From contig CAJTUZ010000003.1 in NCBI GenBank assembly GCA_910579735.1, positions 62,001-126,000 of the forward strand: a DNA stretch of 64,000 bases. Direction: 5' to 3'. A program made the position numbers and the translations under genes. Shown piece after piece: positions 27,192 to 36,657 of this stretch. A model generated the notes under the pieces. It worked only from the letters and a program-made list of their open reading frames with translations, was not told where the DNA came from and ran no database searches. This DNA comes from an uncultured Lachnospiraceae bacterium (GTDB taxonomy: Bacteria > Bacillota > Clostridia > Lachnospirales > Lachnospiraceae). Positions within the stretch are counted from its first letter, which is position 1. Each line of letters opens with the position of its first letter.

Positions 27192-29225
27192 TTATACTTT
27201 GAAAATACTGATATTCTTCTCTATTGCATCTGCCAGTTCTGCAAGCTCTTTTGCCGCATCGGCAACTTTCTTGACCATATCATTGACCATTTCCGTAGAT
27301 GCAAGAGATTCCTGCGCTCCGGCGGCATTTTCCTCAGCGATCGCCGTCAGGCTCTGTACAGCGTCTACCACGCCGATCCTTTCCTCATCCATATCGGAAA
27401 TATTCTGGGTAATATTTGCAATTTCCTGCTGTGTCACAATAACATTCTGAGTCACTTCTTCAAAGCAGCTCTTCGTATCTGCAAGACGTTCGCTCTGCAG
27501 CTTCATGATTTCCTTTACATCGTCCATGATCTGTACCGCTTCGGAAGATTCCTGCAGGAGTACGTCTATCACGGAATCGATGTATTTTGCAGAATCATTC
27601 GACTGTTCTGCAAGCTTTTTGATCTGTCCGGCTACGACTGCGAAACCGCTTCCCTGTTCGCCTGCTCTTGCCGCTTCTATGGACGCATTCAGAGAAAGCA
27701 GATTCGTCTCTTCGGCAATGGAAGTAATGAGCTGTGCGGCGTCTCTGATCTTCAAAACGGACTCATTGGTCGTAAGTGTCTGCTTGTTGATCTGCTCGAC
27801 GGCATTCTTAGCCTGCTCATTGATATCTCCAAGTGTCTGCAGCGTTTTAATCGCTTCTTCACCCGAACTGTTGATATTTTCCGCTACGCCGTAAAGCGTT
27901 GAGGACTTGTCTTTCGTTTCCGCGATCTGGTTACCGATATGGACAACGCTGTTGGAGGCACTATTCGTCTCGGAAGCCTGATTGCTTGCTCCCATAGCGA
28001 TTTCATGGATCGCCGATTCTACCGATTTCACGGTATCAAACGTAACGGCAGAACTTTTGTTCATTTCTCCCGCAGTTTTTAACAATTCCCGGCTCTTCTC
28101 CTGCAGTTCCACAACGACATGATATGAGGCATCTACCAATACTCTGGTTGCATCCGCTATCATTCCCACTTCGTCTTTTCTGCCGCAATATTTATTCAGC
28201 TTTTCTCTGCCTGTAAAATCCAGTGTACCAATTTCCTGTATGATTCCTGCCTCTCCGCTGATATCCCTGGCGATCATGGATACACTGCCCCATACCGTAA
28301 GCGAGATCACAACAAGAACGACAATACAAAGAATCGCCAGCATGTTTGTAAGCGCCTGAACCGATTCAAAAGCGATATCCCAATCCGACAGGGCTACAAG
28401 CACCCAGTCCCTTTCTTCCATATAATAAATGGCAGATATCATTTTCCTGCCGCTCTCGGTATCCATATATTCCAAAGAGCTTTCTTTATTCTCTGCATTT
28501 TTCGCCAGTTCGATCATTTGCAGGACGTCTTCACTCTCGATCGCCGCCCCGATCAGTTCGTCGTTGGGGCAGAATATATAAGTGCCCGCTGCAGCGTCCA
28601 ATAACATATAACTGCTTCCTTCCCTTTTACCGGAAAGCTCATTCAGCGTATCTCTTAAATTTTCCGCAAAAATTGCCGCTCCTACATAGCCGACCGGCTG
28701 ACCGTCCTTATTATTAACAGGATAGTACATGGAAATAACCTGTGCTCCGGTCGCTTTGGAAGCCATAATACCCGTATTATACATTCCGCCTGCGATCGCA
28801 TCCTGGAGCTGTTTCAGCGCATCGCCTTCCCGCAGAGTCACTCCGATCACGCCCTGTACATGAGAAGCAACTACCGTAGAATTATAATCGGCGGCATATA
28901 TATTCTCCAGATTGTCTCCCGTCCCCGCATACCTGTCCGTGTATTCCTGAAGCTGCGTGACATTGCCGGCGTCTCCGGTATCCTGCAGGGTTTCTATCAT
29001 TTTAGGCGCCTGCGCATACCCGATCAGATAAGTTTCTGCCTTATCTACATAACTTCTTACGATTTCCGCCTGTGTCTCTACGGAATTGTTAAGCTGGGAC
29101 ATGATAGAAGCCTTCATAACTTTCGTCATCTGCCCGTTCGCCACAAACCATAACCCGAAAAGACCGACCGCCAGAATTCCAATGGTGATGATACTGATTT
29201 TTGTTGCAATCTTAATATTTTTCAT
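27192..29225 (-). CDS. Methyl-accepting chemotaxis protein
   Basis: 677 residues. TM1 (about 10-30) and TM2 (about 285-308) flank an extracellular double-Cache-like sensor (about 31-284; GQPVGYVGAAIFAENLRDTL, GSSYMLLDAAAGTYIFCPN in part). After a short linker comes a long helical signalling domain with the conserved hairpin tip (EETNLLSLNASIEAARAGEQ), which contacts CheA and CheW. The receptor directs flagellar motion in response to an unknown ligand. The ATG at 29225 follows AAGGAAACACT; an in-frame ATG 60 bp upstream has no RBS. It precedes the LacI-type gene in the same direction. Confidence 0.95.
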   Translation of the reverse strand: MKNIKIATKISIITIGILAVGLFGLWFVANGQMTKVMKASIMSQLNNSVETQAEIVRSYVDKAETYLIGYAQAPKMIETLQDTGDAGNVTQLQEYTDRYAGTGDNLENIYAADYNSTVVASHVQGVIGVTLREGDALKQLQDAIAGGMYNTGIMASKATGAQVISMYYPVNNKDGQPVGYVGAAIFAENLRDTLNELSGKREGSSYMLLDAAAGTYIFCPNDELIGAAIESEDVLQMIELAKNAENKESSLEYMDTESGRKMISAIYYMEERDWVLVALSDWDIAFESVQALTNMLAILCIVVLVVISLTVWGSVSMIARDISGEAGIIQEIGTLDFTGREKLNKYCGRKDEVGMIADATRVLVDASYHVVVELQEKSRELLKTAGEMNKSSAVTFDTVKSVESAIHEIAMGASNQASETNSASNSVVHIGNQIAETKDKSSTLYGVAENINSSGEEAIKTLQTLGDINEQAKNAVEQINKQTLTTNESVLKIRDAAQLITSIAEETNLLSLNASIEAARAGEQGSGFAVVAGQIKKLAEQSNDSAKYIDSVIDVLLQESSEAVQIMDDVKEIMKLQSERLADTKSCFEEVTQNVIVTQQEIANITQNISDMDEERIGVVDAVQSLTAIAEENAAGAQESLASTEMVNDMVKKVADAAKELAELADAIEKNISIFKV

Positions 29226-29482
29226 AGTGTTTCCTTCCCTTTCTGTTCTTTTGTAAGTTTTGAATGGAAAAGACAGTATATCCACCCGTCGTAAAACGAT
29301 TTATATAATGCTCATTTTACTTTTTTTATGCAGTAATTTCAACCATATTTTTTCTTTTCTTTACTTTTAGGCAATTTTGTACTTATATCAGGACTTTTTG
29401 GTACAATTTTAGGCAATAAGACAATATATTTACCTGATTTTTCCTGACTCTTTCGGCCCTGTGTTTTTATCGGTTTCAATCC

Positions 29483-29518
29483 AAAAAACAGACAGAAGAT
29501 TGCTCTTCTGCCTGTTTT
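29483..29518 (-). terminator. Terminator of glnN
   Basis: Minus strand stem of 15 bp with one mismatch (AAAACAG-x-CAGAAGA and TCTTCTG-x-CTGTTTT), four-base loop, T6 tail. It lies about 15 bp after the stop codon at 29534. The remaining 250 bp to the chemoreceptor start show nothing further. Confidence 0.85.
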
Positions 29519-29533
29519 CATCCGCTTAAATAT

Positions 29534-31645
29534 TCAGATTTCAAACATCAACTCGCCATAGGTAGGAATCGGCCACATTTCCTTATCAACAATCATTTCC
29601 AGTTCGTCCGCAGGTACACGCAGTTCTTCCATAACCTTTTTCACAGTATCTTTATAGAAAAATGCCTGTTCTTTTGCATTCTCCATAGAAGACGCCTGTT
29701 CTTCCACTTTCTTTAACTCCATATAAGACGCCTGCATGGATACCAGTTTTTCGCCGACCGATCTTAAAAGCTCTGTCTGCATGGATGCATCTACGCCCGC
29801 CGCTTTCACTGCATTAACCGTATCCGCCAGCATCCTGGTATATTTGACCACTGCCGGAATGATCTGTTTTCCTGCCATGTCGATCATCGTCAACGCCTCG
29901 ATGTTGATCGTCTTGGCATAGGTCTCATAAATGATTTCTTCGCGGGATTCCAGCTCTACTTTCGTAAAGATACCGAATTTCTCAAACAGACGTACCGCTT
30001 TGTCCGTTGTCAGGGTATCCGCCGCTTCGATCATGGACTTGATATTCGGAAGTCCCCTTCTCTTCGCCTCTTCTACCCACTCGTCGGCATAGCCGTTGCC
30101 GTTAAAGATGATCCGCTGGTGTTTTGTCATATACTCTTTGATCAGATCATGGATCGCGATCTCTTTATCTTCCTCTTTCTCCAGTCTGTCCGCCGCTTCG
30201 CAGAATGCTTCCGCAACAATCGCATTCAACGTCGTATTCGGACTGGCAATAGAATCTGCAGAACCGACCATGCGGAATTCAAATTTATTTCCCGTAAACG
30301 CAAACGGCGAAGTCCTGTTTCTGTCGGTAGCGTCCTTCTGGAAATCAGGCAGCGTCTTAACGCCCGTCAAAAGCCTGCCGCCCTCTTTAACGGTCGTGGC
30401 AAAACCGGTCTCAATCAACTGATTCACCACATCCTCAAGCTGCTCGCCAAGGAAAATGGAAATGATCGCCGGCGGCGCTTCGTTCGCCCCCAGTCTGTGG
30501 TCGTTTCCGACATCGGAAGCAGACTGACGGAGCAGATCGGCATGGGTATCCACCGCTTTCATGATACACGCCAGTACCAGCAGGAACTGAATATTTTCAT
30601 TCGGCGTTTCACCGGGATCCAAAAGGTTTACGCCGTTGTCCGTCGTGATAGACCAGTTATCATGCTTGCCGGAACCGTTGACGCCTGCATACGGTTTCTC
30701 ATGCAGAAGACATCTCATGCCGTGTTCAATAGCCACTCTTTTCATTGTCTCCATAACAATCTGGTTATGATCTACCGCAATATTGGCAGTCTCATAGATC
30801 GGCGCCAGCTCGTGCTGTGCGGGAGCCACTTCGTTATGCTGTGTCTTCGCGGTAACACCGAGTTTCCAGAGTTCTTCATTCAAGTCTTTCATGTAAGCGC
30901 CGACACGTTCTCTGATAACGCCGAAATAATGGTCTTCCATCTCCTGTCCTTTCGGCGCAGGCGCTCCGAAAAGCGTACGTCCGGCAAACATCAGGTCCGT
31001 TCTTTTCATATATAGATTTTCGTCTACCAGGAAATATTCCTGCTCGGGTCCTACGGAAGCCACGACCTTCGTCGCCTCTGTGTTGCCGAACAGCCGCACG
31101 ATACGCAGCGCCTGCTCGCTCAGAGCCTCCATGGACCGCAGAAGCGGCGTCTTTTTATCCAGCGCTTCTCCCGTATAAGAACAGAATGCAGTCGGAATAC
31201 AGAGGATCGTGCCGCATGCCGACTCTTTTAAGAAAGCCGGCGACGTAATATCCCACGCCGTATATCCTCTCGCTTCAAAGGTAGCGCGCAGACCGCCCGA
31301 AGGAAATGAAGAAGCGTCGGGTTCGCCTTTGATCAGTTCCTTTCCGGAAAACTCTGTCAGCATCTTCCCGGACTCATCCGGATGCGTTACGAAAGCATCA
31401 TGTTTCTCAGCGGTAATTCCCGTAAGAGGCTGGAACCAGTGGGTAAAATGCGTAGCGCCATGTTCCACCGCCCAGTCCTTCATCGCTTTGGCAACGACAT
31501 TCGCGGTATCCATGGAAAGCTCTCCGCCCTGATCCATGACCTTTACTACTTCTTTGTATACATTCTTAGGCAGACGTTCTTTCATTTTACTAAGCGTAAA
31601 TAAATTCTGTCCAAAGATTGCTTCCACATTTAATTTTTCGCTCAT
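29534..31645 (-). CDS. glnN: Glutamine synthetase type III
   Basis: 703 residues, the size of the GSIII (GlnN) family, which makes glutamine from glutamate, ammonia and ATP. Typical segments are GATHFTHWFQPLTGITAEKHD, the catalytic region LHEKPYAGVNGSGKHDNWS (NGSGKHDNWS is the GSIII substrate motif), and RNRTSPFAFTGNKFEFRMVG. The ATG at 31645 has GGAGAGGA 8-9 bases upstream; an in-frame ATG 33 bp further up starts inside the RBS region. The leader holds a terminator-like hairpin and three copies of an 8-bp repeat, so expression is probably regulated, presumably by nitrogen. A P-II protein is encoded at the right edge of the window, not adjacent. Confidence 0.96.
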   Translation of the reverse strand: MSEKLNVEAIFGQNLFTLSKMKERLPKNVYKEVVKVMDQGGELSMDTANVVAKAMKDWAVEHGATHFTHWFQPLTGITAEKHDAFVTHPDESGKMLTEFSGKELIKGEPDASSFPSGGLRATFEARGYTAWDITSPAFLKESACGTILCIPTAFCSYTGEALDKKTPLLRSMEALSEQALRIVRLFGNTEATKVVASVGPEQEYFLVDENLYMKRTDLMFAGRTLFGAPAPKGQEMEDHYFGVIRERVGAYMKDLNEELWKLGVTAKTQHNEVAPAQHELAPIYETANIAVDHNQIVMETMKRVAIEHGMRCLLHEKPYAGVNGSGKHDNWSITTDNGVNLLDPGETPNENIQFLLVLACIMKAVDTHADLLRQSASDVGNDHRLGANEAPPAIISIFLGEQLEDVVNQLIETGFATTVKEGGRLLTGVKTLPDFQKDATDRNRTSPFAFTGNKFEFRMVGSADSIASPNTTLNAIVAEAFCEAADRLEKEEDKEIAIHDLIKEYMTKHQRIIFNGNGYADEWVEEAKRRGLPNIKSMIEAADTLTTDKAVRLFEKFGIFTKVELESREEIIYETYAKTINIEALTMIDMAGKQIIPAVVKYTRMLADTVNAVKAAGVDASMQTELLRSVGEKLVSMQASYMELKKVEEQASSMENAKEQAFFYKDTVKKVMEELRVPADELEMIVDKEMWPIPTYGELMFEI

Positions 31646-31721
31646 GTTATTTTTCCTCTCCTCTTTCATTTTCCTCACGGCATCCGAGTCTGCGCATGAA
31701 TGCCCATATCTTTCCCTTTAC

Positions 31722-31755
31722 ACAAAAAATGTCCCAAAATCAATTTTGGAACATC
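31722..31755 (-). terminator. Terminator/attenuator between the U32 gene and glnN
   Basis: On the minus strand, TGT-x-CCAAAAT and ATTTTGG-x-ACA form a stem followed by six T. It lies about 165 bp beyond the U32 stop and 77 bp before the glnN start. It may end the U32 transcript or, if the glnN promoter lies upstream in 31756-31920, act as an attenuator in the glnN leader. Confidence 0.65.
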
Positions 31756-31765
31756 CTCGTTCAAG

Positions 31766-31845
31766 ATACCTTATATAAATTTTGTACCGGTCTTGCGGTC
31801 TCTTGTTATAAAATACCTTACTTTTTTGAAAAAAGCAATACCTTA
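31766..31845. promoter_or_regulatory. Three ATACCTTA repeats with a dyad upstream of glnN
   Basis: ATACCTTA occurs at 31766-31773, 31813-31820 and 31838-31845. The last two are separated by the perfect dyad CTTTTTT-G-AAAAAAG (31821-31835). The order on the minus strand is TAAGGTAT, dyad, TAAGGTAT, spacer, TAAGGTAT. The tract lies in the glnN upstream region and may bind a regulator. Confidence 0.4.
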
Positions 31846-31920
31846 CAAATAATTTTGTAAATTTTGCGGAAAATAATATTTTTTGGCAAAAAATGCTGTT
31901 CACATTACACAAAACGAAAC

Positions 31921-33147
31921 TTATTGATTCCTTACCCGCAGGATATCATACTTCTCCGGTATCTGTGAAAGCATTACATCGATCGCCTGTCCGGCATGAG
32001 GACAGCTCTCTATCGCTTCTCCTTCTTCGTCATGCATATGCAGCACTTTTACGAAAACGTTGCTGCCGTCCGGCTTCATAATCTCGATCTCATCTCCTAC
32101 ACAGAACTTGTTCTTCTGAATAAGATGTGCCCGTCCCTGCCCGTCAACCAGGTGAACAATGCCCAGATAAATATATTCGTTCACATACGTATTGTTGTCA
32201 TAGATCTGTGACGTTTCATCTGTCCTTCCAAAATAGAAACCTGTCGTAAACTGACGGTAAGTACATTTGGCGATCTCTTCCCGATACCAGTTCATATTGT
32301 CCCGGTACTTTTCTTCCGATTCCAGACAGTCGTCAATAGCCCTGCGGTACGTCCTTGCCACAGCCGCCACATAGAGCGCCGTCTTCATCCGTCCTTCTAT
32401 CTTGAAGCTGTCTATCCCGGCATCGATCATTTCCGGAATATGTTCTATCATGCACAGATCCTTGGAATTGAAAATATAGGTTCCCCGTTCGTTCTCATAT
32501 ACAGGCAGATATTCTCCCGGTCTTTTTTCTTCCACCACTGCGTATTTCCAGCGGCACGGATGCGTACAGGCTCCGTGGTTGGCATCCCGCCCCGTGAAAT
32601 AACTGCTCAGCAGGCAGCGTCCCGAGTAGGAGATACACATTGCGCCGTGAATAAAGCTTTCTATTTCCATATCCTCCGGAATCTGCCGTCTGATCTCTTT
32701 GATCTCATGCAGAGACAGCTCCCTTGCCGATACGACCCTTTTCGCTCCTTGTTCATACCAGAAACGGTATGTCATATAATTTGTATTGTTCGCCTGTGTG
32801 GAGATATGAATATCAATCTCGGGACAGATCTCTTTTGCCAGCATAAACATTCCGGGATCTGCGATGATCAGCGCATCCGGCTTCATTTCTTTCAGTTCCC
32901 GGAAGTATTGATCCGCACCGCTTATGTCCGCATTATGCGCCAGAATATTGGCCGTAACATGCACACGTACACCGCGTTCGTGTGCAAATGCTATGCCTTG
33001 TGCCATTTCCTCTTTTGTGAAATTTTTTGCCTTGGCACGCAGTCCGAATGCCTCTCCGCCGATATAAACGGCATCCGCGCCGAATATGACTGCTGTCTTC
33101 AATACTTCCAGACTGCTCGCCGGAATCAGTAATTCTGGTTTTTTCAT
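31921..33147 (-). CDS. U32-family peptidase/hydroxylation-type protein (YrrN/YrrO-like)
   Basis: 408 residues. U32 proteins share a TIM-barrel N-terminus (PELLIPASSLEVLKTAVIFG) and conserved cysteines (CISYSGRCLLSSYFTGRD, then HGACTHPCRWKY) that in related proteins bind an iron-sulfur cluster. The best-studied relatives act in tRNA 5-hydroxyuridine (TrhP/YrrN-YrrO) or ubiquinone hydroxylation rather than protein cleavage. It follows the O-methyltransferase gene by 4 bp, the same order as yrrM-yrrN in Bacillus, where these genes are linked to tRNA wobble U34 hydroxylation and methylation. That tRNA role is likely here but inferred. Confidence 0.9.
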   Translation of the reverse strand: MKKPELLIPASSLEVLKTAVIFGADAVYIGGEAFGLRAKAKNFTKEEMAQGIAFAHERGVRVHVTANILAHNADISGADQYFRELKEMKPDALIIADPGMFMLAKEICPEIDIHISTQANNTNYMTYRFWYEQGAKRVVSARELSLHEIKEIRRQIPEDMEIESFIHGAMCISYSGRCLLSSYFTGRDANHGACTHPCRWKYAVVEEKRPGEYLPVYENERGTYIFNSKDLCMIEHIPEMIDAGIDSFKIEGRMKTALYVAAVARTYRRAIDDCLESEEKYRDNMNWYREEIAKCTYRQFTTGFYFGRTDETSQIYDNNTYVNEYIYLGIVHLVDGQGRAHLIQKNKFCVGDEIEIMKPDGSNVFVKVLHMHDEEGEAIESCPHAGQAIDVMLSQIPEKYDILRVRNQ

Positions 33148-33151
33148 ATAC

Positions 33152-33802
33152 TCACCCTTGCTTTGTTTTCACACTGATCGTAACGCCATCCCCGACCGGC
33201 AGTATCGCGGTCTCCAATAAAGGATGATGCTTCAGTTCATACAGATAATCTCTCATGCGGGTATGTATCGTACGATTCCTTCTTGTCACCGCATACCGCG
33301 ACTGGATCACGTCCCCATCCTGCAAAACGTTATCCGACAAAAGGATACCGCCCTCGGGCATCAGCCGCAGCACTTCCGGCAGAAAATGAATATACTGCCC
33401 TTTGGCCGCGTCCATGAAGATCAGATCATACGGCCCTTCCAGTCTGCATAACCAGTCAAGCGCATCCCCTTCTAATAAGGTAATGCTCTCTTCTTTCCCT
33501 GCCCGCTTAAAATTTTCCCTTGCTGTCGGTATTCTCTTTTCATATTTTTCAATGGTTGTTATCCTGCATCCTTCCGGTGCATATTCACTCATAAACAATG
33601 CAGAAAAACCAATGGCGCAGCCGACTTCCAGAATGGAGGCAGGTCTTTTGACCGCTAACAGCAGTTTCATCAGACTCTGCATCTCTGTCCGGATGACCGG
33701 CACATTGGTTTCTTTCGCTTCTCTTTCTATCTCATTCAGAAATTCGGTTTTGCCGGGATCCAGAGAATTTATAAAAGCTGCCGTGCGCTCGTCTACTATC
33801 AT
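33152..33802 (-). CDS. SAM-dependent O-methyltransferase (YrrM/TrmR-like)
   Basis: 216 residues of the class I O-methyltransferase fold (COMT-like). The SAM motif is ILEVGCAIGFSALFM; the acidic metal/substrate region is FMDAAKGQYIHF and LLSDNVLQDG. In Bacillus the homologous YrrM (TrmR) methylates 5-hydroxyuridine in tRNA; here the adjacent U32 gene fits that pathway. The ATG at 33802 has GGAG 9 bases upstream inside the preceding gene and starts 4 bp after that gene's stop. Longer in-frame starts would give a 72-residue Arg/Lys-rich extension fully overlapping the MltG-like gene and are rejected. Confidence 0.9.
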   Translation of the reverse strand: MIVDERTAAFINSLDPGKTEFLNEIEREAKETNVPVIRTEMQSLMKLLLAVKRPASILEVGCAIGFSALFMSEYAPEGCRITTIEKYEKRIPTARENFKRAGKEESITLLEGDALDWLCRLEGPYDLIFMDAAKGQYIHFLPEVLRLMPEGGILLSDNVLQDGDVIQSRYAVTRRNRTIHTRMRDYLYELKHHPLLETAILPVGDGVTISVKTKQG

Positions 33803-33806
33803 ACAT

Positions 33807-34415
33807 CTACTCTCCTGCCGCGTCCGGCTGGACGTTTCCTTCTCCGCCGTCCTCACCCGGATCTTCTGCGCCGGCATCTCCCTCCGGGTTCTCTGTGCCG
33901 TCTCCGCCGTCCGCTTCAGACGGTTCTTCCGTTCCCTGCGCATCATCTGTTCCGGCCTGATCTTCCGTTCCCTGCGTGCCTTCCGTATCCCCGCCGCCGA
34001 CCGCTCCGATAGGAACATTATCGGAAGAAGCTTTCTCTTCTGTCTCTTCCTCTTTTTCCTCCGTTAGGATCTCTATCATCTCATTCGTCTTCATAGACGT
34101 GTTAAGGTCATAAATGCCGGGGTTTATTTTTCCGTAGCACTCCGAAAGAATAACCTGTATGAGGAACAGATTGGCATCCCGGATCAGTCCTTTTTCTTCC
34201 AGATTTTCTCCGACGTCCTTAACGGAATCTTCCGTTGTCACACTGATACTTATCGTCCTGCCATCTCCGTAGGTCATCGGCTCTTCCACAAACACGTGGT
34301 AACCGTAATCATATGCTTTAACTGCCGCGTCAAACACGAACATCACGATAAAAACGCCGATTGCAATTTTAATAACCGTTTCTATAACAGAAACCACCAA
34401 CTGTTTGATATCCAC
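33807..34415 (-). CDS. Truncated MltG/YrrL-like membrane protein lacking the transglycosylase domain
   Basis: 202 residues. A TM helix (about 8-32) is followed by an extracellular domain with the LysM-like layout of the MltG N-terminus (VTTEDSVKDVGENLEEKGLI, then KINPGIYDLNTSMKTNEMIEIL). The catalytic YceG domain and its glutamate are missing. Instead the protein ends in about 70 acidic Gly/Asp/Glu/Thr residues. The position between ylbF and the yrrM-type methyltransferase corresponds to yrrL (mltG) in Bacillus. It could still bind wall strands or a partner, without cutting. The start is a GTG at 34415, 7 bases after AGAGGAGG; the TTG at 34439 is not preceded by an RBS. Confidence 0.75.
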   Translation of the reverse strand: MDIKQLVVSVIETVIKIAIGVFIVMFVFDAAVKAYDYGYHVFVEEPMTYGDGRTISISVTTEDSVKDVGENLEEKGLIRDANLFLIQVILSECYGKINPGIYDLNTSMKTNEMIEILTEEKEEETEEKASSDNVPIGAVGGGDTEGTQGTEDQAGTDDAQGTEEPSEADGGDGTENPEGDAGAEDPGEDGGEGNVQPDAAGE

Positions 34416-34441
34416 GAAAAAACCTCCTCTTTGAACCAAAC

Positions 34442-34786
34442 TTATTCAAAGTCAAGTCCCGCGGTGATCCGCACATTTACTCTCTGCATCATACGGCAGA
34501 ATGCCAGTTCCGCTCTTAAAAAATCATCCACTAACGGATTGGCGCGAAACTCTTCATATTCTCTTTCAAAAGCATCCAGCTTCTCAAGCAGGTCATCTCC
34601 CCGGGCGCTCGTCTGCAGTTCATAATTTCTCTGCCGAAACTCTCCTACCCGCTCAAATAACTCCGGATGCCTTTTAATTTTTTCTTTTTGAATATGATAT
34701 TCTTTATATATTTCCGACTCTTTGATCGCTTCCACAAACTGATCCGTTGCATTCCTCACACTGTTGTCTGCAAAACCGTCTTCCAT
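34442..34786 (-). CDS. YlbF/YmcA-family regulator
   Basis: 114 residues, all helical (SVRNATDQFVEAIKESEIYK; PLVDDFLRAELAFCRMMQRV). The family includes YlbF and YmcA of Bacillus, which together with YaaT form the Y-complex that directs RNase Y to specific mRNAs. YmcA and YaaT are not seen here. The neighbouring RNase J gene makes a link to mRNA decay attractive, but this is inference. The gene is 15 bp downstream of rnj. Confidence 0.85.
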   Translation of the reverse strand: MEDGFADNSVRNATDQFVEAIKESEIYKEYHIQKEKIKRHPELFERVGEFRQRNYELQTSARGDDLLEKLDAFEREYEEFRANPLVDDFLRAELAFCRMMQRVNVRITAGLDFE

Positions 34787-34801
34787 ACCATCTTCTCCTT
34801 T

Positions 34802-36508
34802 TCAGACCTCCATGATGATCGGGAGTATCATCGGACGTCTCTTCGTTTTCTTCCATACGTAATCACTCAGAGCTTCCTTAATGGTAGATTTTAATTTGCC
34901 CCAGTCGGTCTGTCCTCTGTCCAGGCATCCCATAATGGAATCATACACCAAAAGCCGTGCTTCTTCCAGCAGTTCATCGGATTCCCTGACATATACGAAA
35001 CCGCGGGATACGATATCAGGTCCCGATACAAGCTGATTTCCGGTTGAATCAAGCGCCAGCACTACGATCATGATACCGTCTTCTGCCAGATGCTGTCTGT
35101 CTCTCAAAACGACATTTCCTACATCCCCTACGCCGAGTCCATCAACAAGAATGGCTCCTACAGGTACTTTTCCGGTAACTTCCGCATGTTCCTCGCTGAT
35201 CTCCAGAACGTCCCCCGAATGTAATATAAAGATATCTGATTTATCAATGCCCAGTTCCCGCACGATCTTAGCCTGTGCTTTCAGATGCTTGTATTCGCCG
35301 TGCACGGGAATCGCGTATTTCGGATGCAGCAGCGTATAGAGCAGTTTGATCTCTTCCTGACAGGCATGTCCGGATACATGAACATCCTGAAAAATAACGT
35401 CGGCCCCTTTCATCAGCAGTTCATTGATCACATTCGTAACCGCTTTTTCATTTCCCGGAATCGGATTGGATGAGAAAATAACGGTATCGCCCGGCACGAT
35501 CGATATCTTTCTGTGAATACTGCCTGCCATGCGGCTGAGCGCCGCCATACTTTCTCCCTGGCTCCCCGTCGTGATAATAACGGTCTTCTCGTTCGGATAG
35601 TTCTTTAACTGTTCCACATCGATCAGTGTCTGATCGGGAATATTCAAATATCCCAAGGTAGACGCCGTCTCAATGATATTGACCATGCTTCGGCCCTCTA
35701 CTACAACCTTTCTGCCGAACCTGTACGCAGAATTAATGATCTGCTGCACCCTGTCCACATTGGATGCAAAAGTCGCAATAATGATCCTTGTGTCCCGGTG
35801 CTCTGAAAAAAGAGAGTCGAAAGTTTTCCCAACCGTCTTCTCAGAAGGCGTAAATCCGGGCCGCTCCGCATTCGTGCTGTCGCACATCAGCGCCAGAACA
35901 CCCTTTTTCCCGATTTCCGCAAAACGCTGTAAGTCAATGGCGTCGCCGAATACAGGCGTATAATCTACCTTGAAATCTCCCGTATGCACGACAATGCCGG
36001 CCGGGGAATAAATTGCAAGCGCCGCGGCATCCACGATACTGTGATTCGTCTTGATAAACTCGATCCGGAACTGTCCTAAGTTGATAGACTGTCCGAACTT
36101 AACGACCTTACGTTTCGTGCCGTTCATAAGATCATGCTCTTTCAGCTTGTTCTCTATGATGCCCATCGTCAGCTTCGTGGCATAGATGGGTACGTTGATC
36201 TCTTTTAATACATAAGGCAGCGCACCGATATGATCTTCGTGCCCATGCGTGATCATAAAGCCTTTCACTTTACTGATATTGTCTTTTAAATACGTTACAT
36301 CCGGGATTACCAGATCAATTCCCAGCATTTCATCTTCCGGAAACGACAATCCGCAATCCACAACAATAATACTGTCTTCATATTCAAAGGCAGTAATGTT
36401 TAATCCAATCTGCTCCAGACCGCCTAAAGGAATCACCTTCAAACCGGCAGTCTTTCCCTTTTCATTTTTTTTCAAACAATTTTCCTCCATATTCCCTGCA
36501 ATAGACAT
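34802..36508 (-). CDS. rnj: Ribonuclease J
   Basis: 568 residues, full length. The metallo-beta-lactamase/beta-CASP motifs are THGHEDHIGA (His88-His93 zinc ligands), VHTGDFKVD, ITTGSQGE and VHVSGHA, with a C-terminal domain. RNase J combines endonuclease and 5'-3' exonuclease activity and is central to mRNA turnover and rRNA maturation. The ATG at 36508 has AAGGA 6 bases upstream. It is followed by ylbF. The 149 bp to the DUF1292 gene show no clear feature. Confidence 0.96.
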   Translation of the reverse strand: MSIAGNMEENCLKKNEKGKTAGLKVIPLGGLEQIGLNITAFEYEDSIIVVDCGLSFPEDEMLGIDLVIPDVTYLKDNISKVKGFMITHGHEDHIGALPYVLKEINVPIYATKLTMGIIENKLKEHDLMNGTKRKVVKFGQSINLGQFRIEFIKTNHSIVDAAALAIYSPAGIVVHTGDFKVDYTPVFGDAIDLQRFAEIGKKGVLALMCDSTNAERPGFTPSEKTVGKTFDSLFSEHRDTRIIIATFASNVDRVQQIINSAYRFGRKVVVEGRSMVNIIETASTLGYLNIPDQTLIDVEQLKNYPNEKTVIITTGSQGESMAALSRMAGSIHRKISIVPGDTVIFSSNPIPGNEKAVTNVINELLMKGADVIFQDVHVSGHACQEEIKLLYTLLHPKYAIPVHGEYKHLKAQAKIVRELGIDKSDIFILHSGDVLEISEEHAEVTGKVPVGAILVDGLGVGDVGNVVLRDRQHLAEDGIMIVVLALDSTGNQLVSGPDIVSRGFVYVRESDELLEEARLLVYDSIMGCLDRGQTDWGKLKSTIKEALSDYVWKKTKRRPMILPIIMEV

Positions 36509-36657
36509 AGTGTTCCTTCAGCCGTTTTTGCTTACGCAGTTTATACGGTTGCTCTCCGCACAGTTCCCGCTCTCTCATGCCCGACATAAATCCCGGCCCT
36601 CCGGACATCCGCCGCTGCGCCAAAAACCTCTGATGGTACTCTATATGTACTGCATTT

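Noticed and set aside
29339..29521. 60-codon frame between glnN and the chemoreceptor
   Set aside because: It starts inside the glnN terminator and encodes a Lys-rich peptide with no RBS.
31718..31912. 64-codon frame upstream of glnN
   Set aside because: It lies across the hairpin and repeats, has no RBS and no recognisable product.
33803..34018. 72-residue Arg/Lys-rich extension of the O-methyltransferase
   Set aside because: It overlaps the MltG-like gene completely, and a good RBS precedes the ATG at 33802.
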